From: Desulfobacteraceae bacterium | GTDB taxonomy: Bacteria; Desulfobacterota; Desulfobacteria; Desulfobacterales; Desulfobacteraceae | Length of the DNA: 5,715 nucleotides | Direction of reading: 5' to 3' | NCBI GenBank assembly: GCA_003354055.1 | Contig: PIVQ01000497.1 | Location: 1-5,715, forward strand | Shown: positions 1 through 5,715 of the stretch, piece by piece | How the letters are laid out: each line of letters begins with the position of its first letter | Position numbering within the stretch: the stretch's first letter is position 1 | Program-made: the position numbers and the translations under genes | Notes under the pieces: generated by a model | Database searches by the model: none | Seen by the model: only the letters and a program-made list of their open reading frames with translations | Told to the model about the DNA's origin: nothing

Positions 1-164
1 GCGGTATTCTCAACCATGCGGATCTCAATGCCATCAGGGACTTCAATGCTGTTTTCCTTGAACACCTTCATGGGATCTGACATCAATTCTGTTTTGAATG
101 CCTCGTCTTCCCATGCCTTGGCAACTAATTTACCATACGCTTTCTGGAATTCTTCTTGGGTCAT
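1..164 (-). CDS. NHLP-family RiPP (TOMM) precursor peptide, N-terminal part, truncated by window edge
   Basis: Reading the minus strand from the ATG at 164-162 gives 54 codons before the window ends. The peptide begins MTQEEFQKAYGKLVAKAW, continues with DEAFK and a DPMKVFKE segment, and then reads EVPDGIEIRMVENT. This matches the nitrile hydratase alpha-subunit-like leader (NHLP) family of precursor peptides: a helical charged start, an AW-D-AFK-L-DP stretch and a (V/I)E-P-G-(V/I)-E-(I/V)-R-V-EN-T stretch. The leader is the docking part recognised by modifying enzymes. The core, normally after a Gly-Gly-like cleavage site further on, lies outside the window, so the product cannot be predicted. 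True nitrile hydratase alpha subunit is less likely because that enzyme carries many more residues before the VEN-T segment, and because RiPP enzymes lie next door. An AGGAG sits 6 bases before the ATG. The gene is divergent from the enzymes and less GC-rich than they are. Confidence 0.88.
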   Translation of the reverse strand, partial: MTQEEFQKAYGKLVAKAWEDEAFKTELMSDPMKVFKENSIEVPDGIEIRMVENT

Positions 165-170
165 GGGTTT

Positions 171-175
171 CTCCT
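171..175 (-). promoter_or_regulatory. Ribosome binding site of the precursor gene
   Basis: On the minus strand this reads AGGAG, 6 bases before the ATG at 164. It is a near-ideal Shine-Dalgarno, fits a highly translated precursor peptide, and fixes the start codon. Confidence 0.75.
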
Positions 176-210
176 AATATTTTGATTTTTTCAATAGAAA
201 CGGAATACGT

Positions 211-324
211 ATGAATAACAGCAAGTTGAATCTTTCGCCAACATTAAAAATCATTCAACGAGAGAAAGCGCCAGACCAGATAAAAACTCATGCAAATGAA
301 AAACTAAAAAAATCAATTATTTGA
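211..324 (+). CDS. Possible small ORF, 37 aa, unknown function
   Basis: ATG at 211 to TGA at 322-324 encodes a basic peptide beginning MNNSKLNLSPTLKIIQREKA and ending KLKKSII. It is rich in Lys and has no Cys, no membrane segment and no Gly-Gly site, so it does not look like a second RiPP precursor. Only a weak GGA lies 6 bases before the ATG. The mixed residue make-up reads like protein, but 37 codons in AT-rich DNA can arise by chance. It lies on the strand opposite the precursor, within what would be that gene's upstream region. It could be a gene remnant. I do not recognise it. Confidence 0.2.
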   Translation: MNNSKLNLSPTLKIIQREKAPDQIKTHANEKLKKSII

Positions 325-407
325 TCAATTACCCCCAGACTTTCCCTGTAAATCTTACGATCAAGAAAATCTTTAGGATACTAAAAATTTAAAACTGCAT
401 ACCCCAC

Positions 408-437
408 ATTATAGGGTGTAGAGATCGTCTGTAGCAA
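408..437 (-). promoter_or_regulatory. Candidate sigma70 promoter for the precursor gene
   Basis: On the minus strand an exact TATAAT (-10) lies at 413-408. A TTGCTA at 437-432 gives a 4 of 6 match to the -35 consensus with an 18-base spacer. Transcription would start near 401, leaving an untranslated leader of about 235 bases before the precursor ATG. The -10 is perfect, but in AT-leaning DNA a chance match is possible. No clearly better pair was seen closer to the gene. Confidence 0.3.
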
Positions 438-443
438 ATACAG
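429..443. repeat. Short inverted repeat (5-bp stem, GCAAA loop)
   Basis: CTGTA at 429-433 pairs with TACAG at 439-443 around the five-base loop GCAAA. It lies just upstream of the larger dyads and overlaps the candidate minus-strand -35. It could be a small RNA hairpin or an operator half-site pair; alone it is too short to be convincing. Confidence 0.3.
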
Positions 444-448
444 CTTCT

Positions 449-499
449 GTGGTGAGGTTCACTCCGGGCCTCCGCAAACCTTCCTCATCACCAGGAAGG
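449..499. promoter_or_regulatory. Two overlapping, mutually exclusive hairpins
   Basis: Bases 449-457 (GTGGTGAGG) pair with 483-491 (CCTCATCAC) over 9 positions with one G-U. Bases 479-485 (CCTTCCT) pair perfectly with 493-499 (AGGAAGG) around a 7-base loop. Both need bases 483-485, so an RNA from this strand could form only one at a time, an arrangement typical of attenuators and switching leaders. Neither stem is followed by a clean U-run, so an intrinsic terminator is not supported. The candidate promoter at 581 lies downstream, so these would be transcribed only from a promoter further left, or they may act as DNA operators. Confidence 0.35.
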
Positions 500-517
500 A
501 TCAAGGTAGGTTAGAAG

Positions 518-550
518 TAACTTTTTGTTAAGAGGAGGTATTAAAAGTTA
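518..550 (+). promoter_or_regulatory. Hairpin displaying a GAGGAGG sequence in its loop
   Basis: TAACTTTT at 518-525 is perfectly complementary to AAAAGTTA at 543-550. The 17-base loop between them holds AGAGGAGGT (531-539), the best Shine-Dalgarno-like sequence in the intergenic region. No ATG follows at a usable distance. A TTG at 553 or GTG at 562 would open a reading frame of fewer than 20 codons ending at a TGA near 610. GGA in a hairpin loop is also the known recognition pattern of CsrA/RsmA proteins, though nothing else here shows that role. Confidence 0.3.
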
Positions 551-580
551 GTTTGTCCCTGGTGTGCAGGAAGTTACCGC

Positions 581-608
581 TTGACAGCCCGTTCCAGGCC
601 CGGATAAA
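581..608 (+). promoter_or_regulatory. Candidate sigma70 promoter of the biosynthetic operon
   Basis: A perfect TTGACA (-35) at 581-586 is followed after 16 bases by GATAAA (603-608), a 4 of 6 match to the -10 consensus. The predicted start near 615 gives a leader of about 50 bases before the ATG at 664, placing this promoter naturally in front of the cyclodehydratase gene. The three plus-strand genes downstream are close or overlapping, so one transcript probably covers all. Confidence 0.45.
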
Positions 609-652
609 GTGAGGTTCTGCTTTTCCACTATATTAATGACGCCGAACTTACC

Positions 653-656
653 GGAG
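653..656 (+). promoter_or_regulatory. Ribosome binding site of the first cyclodehydratase gene
   Basis: GGAG lies 7 bases upstream of the ATG at 664 and supports that start. Confidence 0.6.
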
Positions 657-663
657 ACTGACC

Positions 664-2919
664 ATGAAAAGGCCGATATTCAAACCGCACCTGCATGTGG
701 AGCCCATCAGGGACGAGGGTGTTTTTCTGTTGACGGAAAATTCCCATTTTGTACTTACCGGCCGGATCTATGAACAGGTGGCCCCGTTGATCAACGGGGA
801 ACGCAGTCCGGACGACATAGTTGACGCCCTGTCCGACCGGGTGTCACCGGCCAAGGTTTACTATGCCTTGTCCATGTTGGAGAAAAAGGGCTACATCATG
901 GAAAACCATCCGGGTATCCCCAAAGGCACGCTTGCCTTCTGGACTGCGGCGGACAAGGATATTGCGGATGTTAACACCAGGCTGGACAGTTGTTGCGTAA
1001 TGGTGGAAGCCCTTGGGGATGTGGATGCGGAGGCCTTTGTGGCAGCGCTCTCGGTCATGGGAGTAAGGACCGGTCCGGACGGGGAGTTTCTGGTGGTACT
1101 CACGGATGATTATCAGCGGCCCGGGCTGGAGGAGATCAATGCAAAGGCCTTAGGAAACAGCAAACCCTGGATGCTGGTGAAGCCCGTGGGGCAGGAGATT
1201 TTCATGGGGCCGGTTTTTTCCCCCGGCAAGACGGGCTGCTGGCAGTGCCTTGACTCCCGGTATAAGGTTAACCGGGAAACGGAACGGTTTGTCATGGAAA
1301 AGATGGGCCGAACAGATCCGCTGCCTGTGTTCAAGGCCCATTGTTCCGCCACCCTGGCTGTGGCGTATAACATGGCGGCGGTGGAGATCGCCCGAAGGAT
1401 GGTTGATGCTGAACGGCCGGATCTGGAAGGGAAAATAATTTCCCTGGACACGACGACCTGGCAGAGCACCACGCACGTCCTCACGGCCAGGCCCCAATGC
1501 CCGGCCTGCGGGGAAAAAGATTTCCTGGCCCGGCAGAAAGAGCCCCGGCCGGTGCAGCTGAAATCCGATACGGTCACCTATATTGAAGACGGGGGCCACC
1601 GGACCATGACTCCGGCCCGGACTCTGGAGAAGTACGACCACCTGGTGAGTCCCATCACTGGTGTGGTCAATCTGCTGCAGCGGGATGAGAACCTGGGCAG
1701 CCAGGTCCATGTCTACCTTGCCGGACAAAATTTTGCGGTGCAACACGACAGCCTGAGGTCCCTCAAAAGTGGCCTGCGAAACATGAGCGCGGGCAAGGGC
1801 ATGTCCAGGGACCAGGCCCGGGCATCGGGCCTGTGCGAGGCTGTGGAGCGGAACAGCGGCCTGTTCCAGGGGTATGAACCGCGGATATGGACCGGTTTCG
1901 AGGTGCTGGGTCACAAGGCCATCCATCCAAATGACTGCATGATGTACAGCCAGGCCCAGTTCCAGGACCGGGAGGCGATCAATTCTAAAAAATCCACCTT
2001 TAACCGTGTGCCGGAACCCTTTGAAGACCAGCCAATGGACTGGTCCCCGGTCTGGTCCCTGACCCGTGAGGATTTCAGATACCTGCCCACCGGGTATCTC
2101 TACTACCACTACCATTTGCCCAACGGCAAACGGGGTCCGCAATATTTCCATGCCTGTTCCAATGGTGCGGCCTCCGGCAATACCCTGGAGGAAGCCGTGC
2201 TCCAGGGGTTCTTCGAGCTGGTGGAGCGGGACTGTGTGGCCCTGTGGTGGTACAATATGCTGCAAAAACCGGCCGTGGACCTGGACAGCTTTAACGAGCC
2301 TTACTTCAGGGAGCTTGTGCAGTATTACGCCGGTCTGGACCGGGAAGTCTGGGTCCTGGACATCACATCCGACCTGGACATCCCGGCTTTTGTCGCCATT
2401 TCCAAACAGAACGGCCGGGATCAGGAGCATATCATTCTCGGCTTCGGCTGCCATCTGGATGCCCGGTCCGCCGTGCAGCGGGCCCTAACCGAGATGAACC
2501 AGTCCCTGCCCCATGTACTCAACGTATTCGGGCCGGGGGGGGATAAAGAACCATTTACAGACAACGAGGCCCTGGACTTCTGGCGTACCAAAACCTGTGA
2601 AAGCGACCCCTATCTGGCACCGGCTCCCAACTTGCCTGTTAAAAAACGGCAGGATTTTCCCGAAGGCCGGTTCAACGATATCCTGGAAGAGATCAATATC
2701 TGCCGGAAAAAAGTGGAGGACAAGGGCATGGAAATGCTGGTCCTGGACCAGACCCGGCCGGATATAGGGGTGCCGGTGGCCAAGGTGTTCGTGCCCGGGC
2801 TGCGGCATTTCTGGGCCCGGTTTGCGCCGGGCAGGCTCTATGAGGTGCCGGTGGAAGCCGGGTGGCTGGAGCGGCCCTTAAAGGAAAGCCAACTCAACTC
2901 CACCCCCATATTTTTTTAG
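664..2919 (+). CDS. Fused TOMM cyclodehydratase: leader-binding/zinc C domain plus YcaO domain (SagC-SagD type)
   Basis: This 751-residue protein should install azoline rings in the precursor by ATP-dependent cyclodehydration. Residues 1-90 form a wing-like start (MKRPIFKPHLHVEPI, then a helix-rich stretch to EKKGYI) expected to bind the leader. Residues 110-285 are the C domain, with a probable structural zinc site made by C192/C195 (CWQC) and C279/C282 (CPAC). From about 325 it is YcaO: SPITGVV (329-335), SAGKGMSRDQA (375-385), CEAVERNSG (391-399, acidic pair E392/E395), SNGAASGNTLEEA (499-511), FFELVERD (516-523) and RALTEMNQ (606-613). These carry the nucleotide and magnesium ligands of the family. 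Fused C-D proteins of this length are standard. The C terminus ends STPIFF, lacking the full PxPxP tail common in azoline-forming YcaO proteins. The C domain is E1-related but not expected to adenylate. A GGAG supports the start. An 8-G run lies at 2535-2542. The dehydrogenase gene follows after 15 bases. Confidence 0.93.
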   Translation: MKRPIFKPHLHVEPIRDEGVFLLTENSHFVLTGRIYEQVAPLINGERSPDDIVDALSDRVSPAKVYYALSMLEKKGYIMENHPGIPKGTLAFWTAADKDIADVNTRLDSCCVMVEALGDVDAEAFVAALSVMGVRTGPDGEFLVVLTDDYQRPGLEEINAKALGNSKPWMLVKPVGQEIFMGPVFSPGKTGCWQCLDSRYKVNRETERFVMEKMGRTDPLPVFKAHCSATLAVAYNMAAVEIARRMVDAERPDLEGKIISLDTTTWQSTTHVLTARPQCPACGEKDFLARQKEPRPVQLKSDTVTYIEDGGHRTMTPARTLEKYDHLVSPITGVVNLLQRDENLGSQVHVYLAGQNFAVQHDSLRSLKSGLRNMSAGKGMSRDQARASGLCEAVERNSGLFQGYEPRIWTGFEVLGHKAIHPNDCMMYSQAQFQDREAINSKKSTFNRVPEPFEDQPMDWSPVWSLTREDFRYLPTGYLYYHYHLPNGKRGPQYFHACSNGAASGNTLEEAVLQGFFELVERDCVALWWYNMLQKPAVDLDSFNEPYFRELVQYYAGLDREVWVLDITSDLDIPAFVAISKQNGRDQEHIILGFGCHLDARSAVQRALTEMNQSLPHVLNVFGPGGDKEPFTDNEALDFWRTKTCESDPYLAPAPNLPVKKRQDFPEGRFNDILEEINICRKKVEDKGMEMLVLDQTRPDIGVPVAKVFVPGLRHFWARFAPGRLYEVPVEAGWLERPLKESQLNSTPIFF

Positions 2920-2934
2920 CAAGGATTATTGCCC

Positions 2935-4374
2935 ATGACATTTCTTTTGTCCTTTAAACCGGGTGTTACAATCAAAGAAGACGGGGCCGACCGGGTCCTG
3001 TCGGATGATCCCCTGGCCACGGGCCTCCGGGTGAAGAACCCGTCCCCGGGTATCACGGAACTCCTATACCTGCTCGGCAAATCCCGCGGCACTGAAGACG
3101 CCCTCTGTGATGCTATTACAGATATTGACGGTGTGCGGTCGGTTGCCAAATGCCTCTACTATATCCGGCAATTTCATAAAAAAAGTTTCCTGAGCCGTCA
3201 GATACGCTTGGATAATGCCCCACTGGCCTGCCTTATTCCCGTCTCCCGGGATTTCAGGTTCAACAGGGATTCGGTTGAACCAAACCTGGAATTTGTCCTG
3301 TCCAGGTTTGCCTTTTGCCGCTGCCATGACGGACACATGCTGCTGGAATCCCCCCTGGGACACGGGAAGGTGGAAATGTCGCCCCCGGCCATGCAAATCC
3401 TGGGGGAGTTGTCTGTCCCTGTTTCCGTCAGCGGTATCTGCCAAAAACTTGGAATAGAAGACCATGGCGCTGTCCGGGACTTTTTTACCCTGTTGCTCAA
3501 TGCCCGGGCCATTGAGACGCCCATGTCCAACTGCCCCCGGACGGCCAGGGAAATTGCCCTGGCCCACTGGGAGTTCCACGACCTGCTCTTCCATACCCGG
3601 TCCAGGCAGGGCCGGCATGACAATCCTTCGGGCGGCTATTACCCGTTCAAGGATAAAATACCGCCCCTGCCGGCTGTGAAACCGGCCATGGCGGACAGGC
3701 ACATCCCCCTGTATCGTCCTGACCTTAACGATTCGGAAAACATGGGGGACTCTTTTTTCAAGGTGCTGGAAGAAAGAAAATCCGTCCGGGATTACAGCCT
3801 GACGCCCCTGACCGCCAAACAATTAGGGGAGTTCCTGTTCCGGGCCTGCAGGGTAAAAACTCTAATCGAGGCGGACCCGGACCGGGGGGCGATGTATCCT
3901 GTCTCACACCGGCCCAGTCCGTCAGGCGGCGCCATGCACGGTATCGAGGTCTATCCGGTGGTGAACGAATGTGAGGGCCTGGCCCCGGGATTGTATCATT
4001 ACACCCCCCTGGCCCACGCGTTGGAGCCGTTGTCCGGTCAAAACGAACTCACCGAGGCCCTGCTGGATTCCGCCGCCATGGCCTCAGTCCTGCAATACGA
4101 GCCCGGGGTCCTGTTCATTCTCACATCCCGGTTCCAGCGCACCGCCTGGAAGTACCAGTCCTTTGCCTATGCCCTGATGCTCAAGGACCTGGGGAGCCTG
4201 TACCAGACCTTTTACCTGACAGCCACAGCCATGGACCTTGCGCCCTGCGCCATTGGTGCCGGGGATTCAGATTTGTTTGCCAGGGCTGCCGGCCTGGACT
4301 ACTACGAAGAAACATCCATCGGCGAATTCCTGTTGGCCCGTCCCGAACCTTCAAATAAACAGGGGGAAAATTGA
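2935..4374 (+). CDS. SagB/McbC-type FMN dehydrogenase (azoline to azole oxidase)
   Basis: This 479-residue protein belongs to the SagB-type dehydrogenases, nitroreductase-fold FMN enzymes that oxidise thiazolines/oxazolines to thiazoles/oxazoles. The catalytic half starts near 275: ERKSVRDYS (280-288) for flavin phosphate contact, RPSPSGGAMHGIEVYPVV (326-343), GLAPGLYHYTP (348-358), RTAWKYQSFAYA (402-413) with the Lys-Tyr pair K406/Y407 important in this family, then APCAIGAGD (436-444). The N-terminal half carries a winged-helix-like segment near 115-195 and the typical WEFHDLLFHTRSRQGRHD (212-229); residues 30-85 may be another copy. The ATG at 2935 is preferred over the TTG at 2929 because AAGGA at 2921-2925 is 9 bases before the ATG but only 3 before the TTG. 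It lies 15 bases after the first cyclodehydratase and overlaps the second, so all three are probably co-transcribed. Final residues SNKQGEN look unstructured. Confidence 0.92.
   Translation: MTFLLSFKPGVTIKEDGADRVLSDDPLATGLRVKNPSPGITELLYLLGKSRGTEDALCDAITDIDGVRSVAKCLYYIRQFHKKSFLSRQIRLDNAPLACLIPVSRDFRFNRDSVEPNLEFVLSRFAFCRCHDGHMLLESPLGHGKVEMSPPAMQILGELSVPVSVSGICQKLGIEDHGAVRDFFTLLLNARAIETPMSNCPRTAREIALAHWEFHDLLFHTRSRQGRHDNPSGGYYPFKDKIPPLPAVKPAMADRHIPLYRPDLNDSENMGDSFFKVLEERKSVRDYSLTPLTAKQLGEFLFRACRVKTLIEADPDRGAMYPVSHRPSPSGGAMHGIEVYPVVNECEGLAPGLYHYTPLAHALEPLSGQNELTEALLDSAAMASVLQYEPGVLFILTSRFQRTAWKYQSFAYALMLKDLGSLYQTFYLTATAMDLAPCAIGAGDSDLFARAAGLDYYEETSIGEFLLARPEPSNKQGEN
4361..4367 (+). promoter_or_regulatory. 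Ribosome binding site of the second cyclodehydratase gene
   Basis: AGGGGGA lies inside the last codons of the dehydrogenase gene, 3 bases before the TTG start at 4371. It is purine-rich but close, so translation probably depends on coupling to the upstream gene. Confidence 0.4.
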
Positions 4375-5715
4375 AAACACCTGTATTCAAACCCCACCTC
4401 CAGGTGCACACGATTCCCGGAGACGGGGTCTATCTGATTTCGGAGCAGGAGAGCCGGGTGCTTAACGGCAGGCTCTATACCCTTTGCGCCCCTCTGGTGA
4501 ACGGGCAAAACACTTTGGACGACATTGTGGACCTTCTGGGGAATCAAGCCTCCCCGGCCGAGGTGTTTCACACCCTTTTCCTGATGGAGAAAAAAGGATT
4601 CATTTCAGACGTCAAAGACCTGCCGAACCACCGGCTCACCCCCTTCTGGACCGCCGTTCGGACAGATCCGGTTGATGCGGCCAGGCACCTGGAAGATGCA
4701 GCCGTGGCATTGACCGTGTTCGGGGACGTGGAAACAGACGGGCTGGTTCGATTGCTTGAAAAAAACCATATCGGCTTGTCAGACCCGTCCCCCTTCGGCG
4801 TGGTGGTAACCGATGATTTTCTCAACCCCGGCCTGGCCCGGTACAACCGGGCTGCCCTGGCAACCGGAATGTCATGGCTGCTCATCAAGCCCAACGGACT
4901 GGTTCCTGCAGTGGGCCCGGTTTTTATCCCCGATAAAGCCGCCTGCTGGCACTGTTTTGCGGAACGCAACCGCAAAAATCGTCTGGTGGAGACCTATGTG
5001 GCCGGAAAAACCGAACCTAATCTATTTGCGTCCCTGTCCCCCACTATTACCCCGGGCGGCGGGGAGGCCGCCTTTGCCATGGCAGTCCAGGAGATCCTCC
5101 TGCACCTTGCATGTCATCCGGATGCCGGCCTCGTTAATACGGTGCGCACCCTGGATCTCCGGGACTGGTGCCTCGAATCCCATACCGTTGACCGGCTCAT
5201 GCACTGCCCGGCCTGCGGCAGCCCGGCCCGGCCGGATAAGTTCCGTGCCCTGCCTCCGGAGCTCAAACCACGCAGGATAAATACAAAAAACGACGGCGGC
5301 TTCCGCACCTGCACTCCGGAAGAAACCCTGGAGCGTCTCCAGGATCGGATCAGCCCTGTTACCGGCCTTATCTCCAATGTCAACCGAGACAGCGTCCTGG
5401 CCGGTGACCTTTACGTATACCATGCCAGGAGTATTTACGGACCATCCCCGGAAAACGATGAACAACTCAAGCAGGCGATGATGACAGGCGGCAGCGGTAA
5501 GGGCATGACAGGGTCCCAGGCAAAGGTAAGCTGCCTGTGTGAGACACTTGAATGCGCAACCGTTGTCTTTCACGGGGATGAAAAACGCAGAACAGACTCC
5601 CTGTCCGAACTTGGAGATACAGCCGTGCATCCTAATTCAATCATGCTGTTGAGTGACCGGCAATTCCAAAATCCCCCTACCGAAACCGGATTGGAGTATT
5701 TCAGTTCCCGTGTGC
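4371..5715 (+). CDS. Second fused cyclodehydratase paralogue, TTG start, C-terminal end outside window
   Basis: Frame from TTG at 4371 stays open for 448 codons to the window edge. The start reads (M)KTPVFKPHL, matching MKRPIFKPHL of the first cyclodehydratase, which justifies TTG. By hand, about 45 of the first 100 residues are identical without gaps, and the zinc cysteines fall at the same numbers: C192/C195 (CWHC) and C279/C282 (CPAC). So this is a true paralogue with leader-binding and C domains followed by the start of YcaO: SPVTGLI (328-334), GGSGKGMTGSQA (373-384), CETLEC (390-395). The acidic pair E391/E394 is kept, but the first paralogue's SAGKG and CEAVERNSG become GSGKG and CETLECATV, so activity may differ. 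About 300 residues, holding the remaining ATP-site motifs, would lie beyond the edge. The start overlaps the dehydrogenase stop (TTGA), indicating translational coupling. It may act on other residues, form a heteromer with the first enzyme, or be a scaffold. Confidence 0.88.
   Translation, partial: MKTPVFKPHLQVHTIPGDGVYLISEQESRVLNGRLYTLCAPLVNGQNTLDDIVDLLGNQASPAEVFHTLFLMEKKGFISDVKDLPNHRLTPFWTAVRTDPVDAARHLEDAAVALTVFGDVETDGLVRLLEKNHIGLSDPSPFGVVVTDDFLNPGLARYNRAALATGMSWLLIKPNGLVPAVGPVFIPDKAACWHCFAERNRKNRLVETYVAGKTEPNLFASLSPTITPGGGEAAFAMAVQEILLHLACHPDAGLVNTVRTLDLRDWCLESHTVDRLMHCPACGSPARPDKFRALPPELKPRRINTKNDGGFRTCTPEETLERLQDRISPVTGLISNVNRDSVLAGDLYVYHARSIYGPSPENDEQLKQAMMTGGSGKGMTGSQAKVSCLCETLECATVVFHGDEKRRTDSLSELGDTAVHPNSIMLLSDRQFQNPPTETGLEYFSSRV

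Larger units (their letters stand above)
165..663. other. Divergent intergenic region between precursor and biosynthetic operon
   Basis: About 500 bases separate the divergent start codons. The part near the precursor (180-400) is conspicuously AT-rich, with A and T runs, and holds only one doubtful short ORF. The part at 400-550 holds several inverted repeats. The part at 560-663 holds a sigma70-like promoter and the ribosome binding site of the first enzyme gene. I see no tRNA, CRISPR, insertion sequence or known riboswitch class. The length is large for a simple divergent promoter, leaving room for regulatory binding sites or a small RNA. Confidence 0.7.

Noticed and set aside
222..243. 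Minus-strand TTGGC...TTGC resembling a sigma54 promoter
   Set aside because: The GG to GC distance is about 17 bases, not the 12 required.
312..328. ATCAA/TTGAT repeat resembling an FNR/CRP-type site
   Set aside because: The half-sites are in the wrong order for TTGAT-N4-ATCAA, and the stretch is AT-rich enough for chance dyads.
636..773. ATG-initiated 45-codon ORF overlapping the start of the first cyclodehydratase, with a few Cys/Ser/Thr
   Set aside because: No ribosome binding site and most of it is the out-of-frame reading of the leader-binding wing; not credible as a precursor.
1237..1513. E1-like (ThiF-type) adenylating enzyme function for the C domain
   Set aside because: The zinc cysteines are present but no GxGxxG nucleotide loop is seen; in fused TOMM proteins ATP use belongs to the YcaO part.
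1150..2454. Long minus-strand open frame (434 codons) opposite the first cyclodehydratase
   Set aside because: It lies wholly within a clear conserved gene, its translation shows no recognisable family and is rich in Pro/Gly/His/Arg as expected from antisense of GC-rich codons.
3064..3822. Minus-strand open frame opposite the dehydrogenase
   Set aside because: Shadow of a well-supported gene; no family motif in the translation.
4813..5630. Open frames on both strands across the second cyclodehydratase
   Set aside because: The frame starting at 4371 has family motifs throughout and aligns to the first cyclodehydratase; the others are Pro/Arg-rich shadows.

Overview
The window holds the front part of a ribosomally made peptide (RiPP) biosynthesis cluster of the TOMM type (thiazole/oxazole-modified peptides, made by azoline-forming enzymes). 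GC-rich coding DNA with mostly G/C third positions, and a nitrile-hydratase-like leader peptide (NHLP) precursor, fit a deltaproteobacterial (Desulfobacterota-like) or similar GC-rich environmental bacterium. This placement is only a guess; no marker gene is present.

Layout: (1) Positions 1-164, minus strand: the first 54 codons of an NHLP-type precursor peptide, running off the left edge so the core peptide is not visible. (2) Positions 165-663: a long divergent intergenic region. It is AT-rich next to the precursor and holds one doubtful 37-codon ORF, candidate promoters in both directions, and a cluster of dyads at about 400-550. Two of these dyads are mutually exclusive, and another shows a strong Shine-Dalgarno-like sequence in its loop with no gene behind it. 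(3) Positions 664-2919, plus: a 751-residue fused cyclodehydratase (leader-binding wing, zinc-binding C domain, YcaO domain). (4) Positions 2935-4374, plus: a SagB/McbC-type FMN dehydrogenase with the Lys-Tyr pair. (5) Position 4371 to the right edge, plus: a second fused cyclodehydratase, paralogous to the first, starting at TTG and overlapping the preceding stop by 4 bases.

Expected function: the leader-binding part of one or both cyclodehydratases grips the NHLP leader. The YcaO domain uses ATP to cyclise Cys/Ser/Thr of the core to azolines, and the dehydrogenase oxidises azolines to azoles. Protease/export genes, usual in NHLP clusters, are not in the window.

The unusual points are the two tandem cyclodehydratase paralogues sandwiching one dehydrogenase, the altered signature in the second YcaO domain, the divergent precursor gene, and the structured intergenic DNA.
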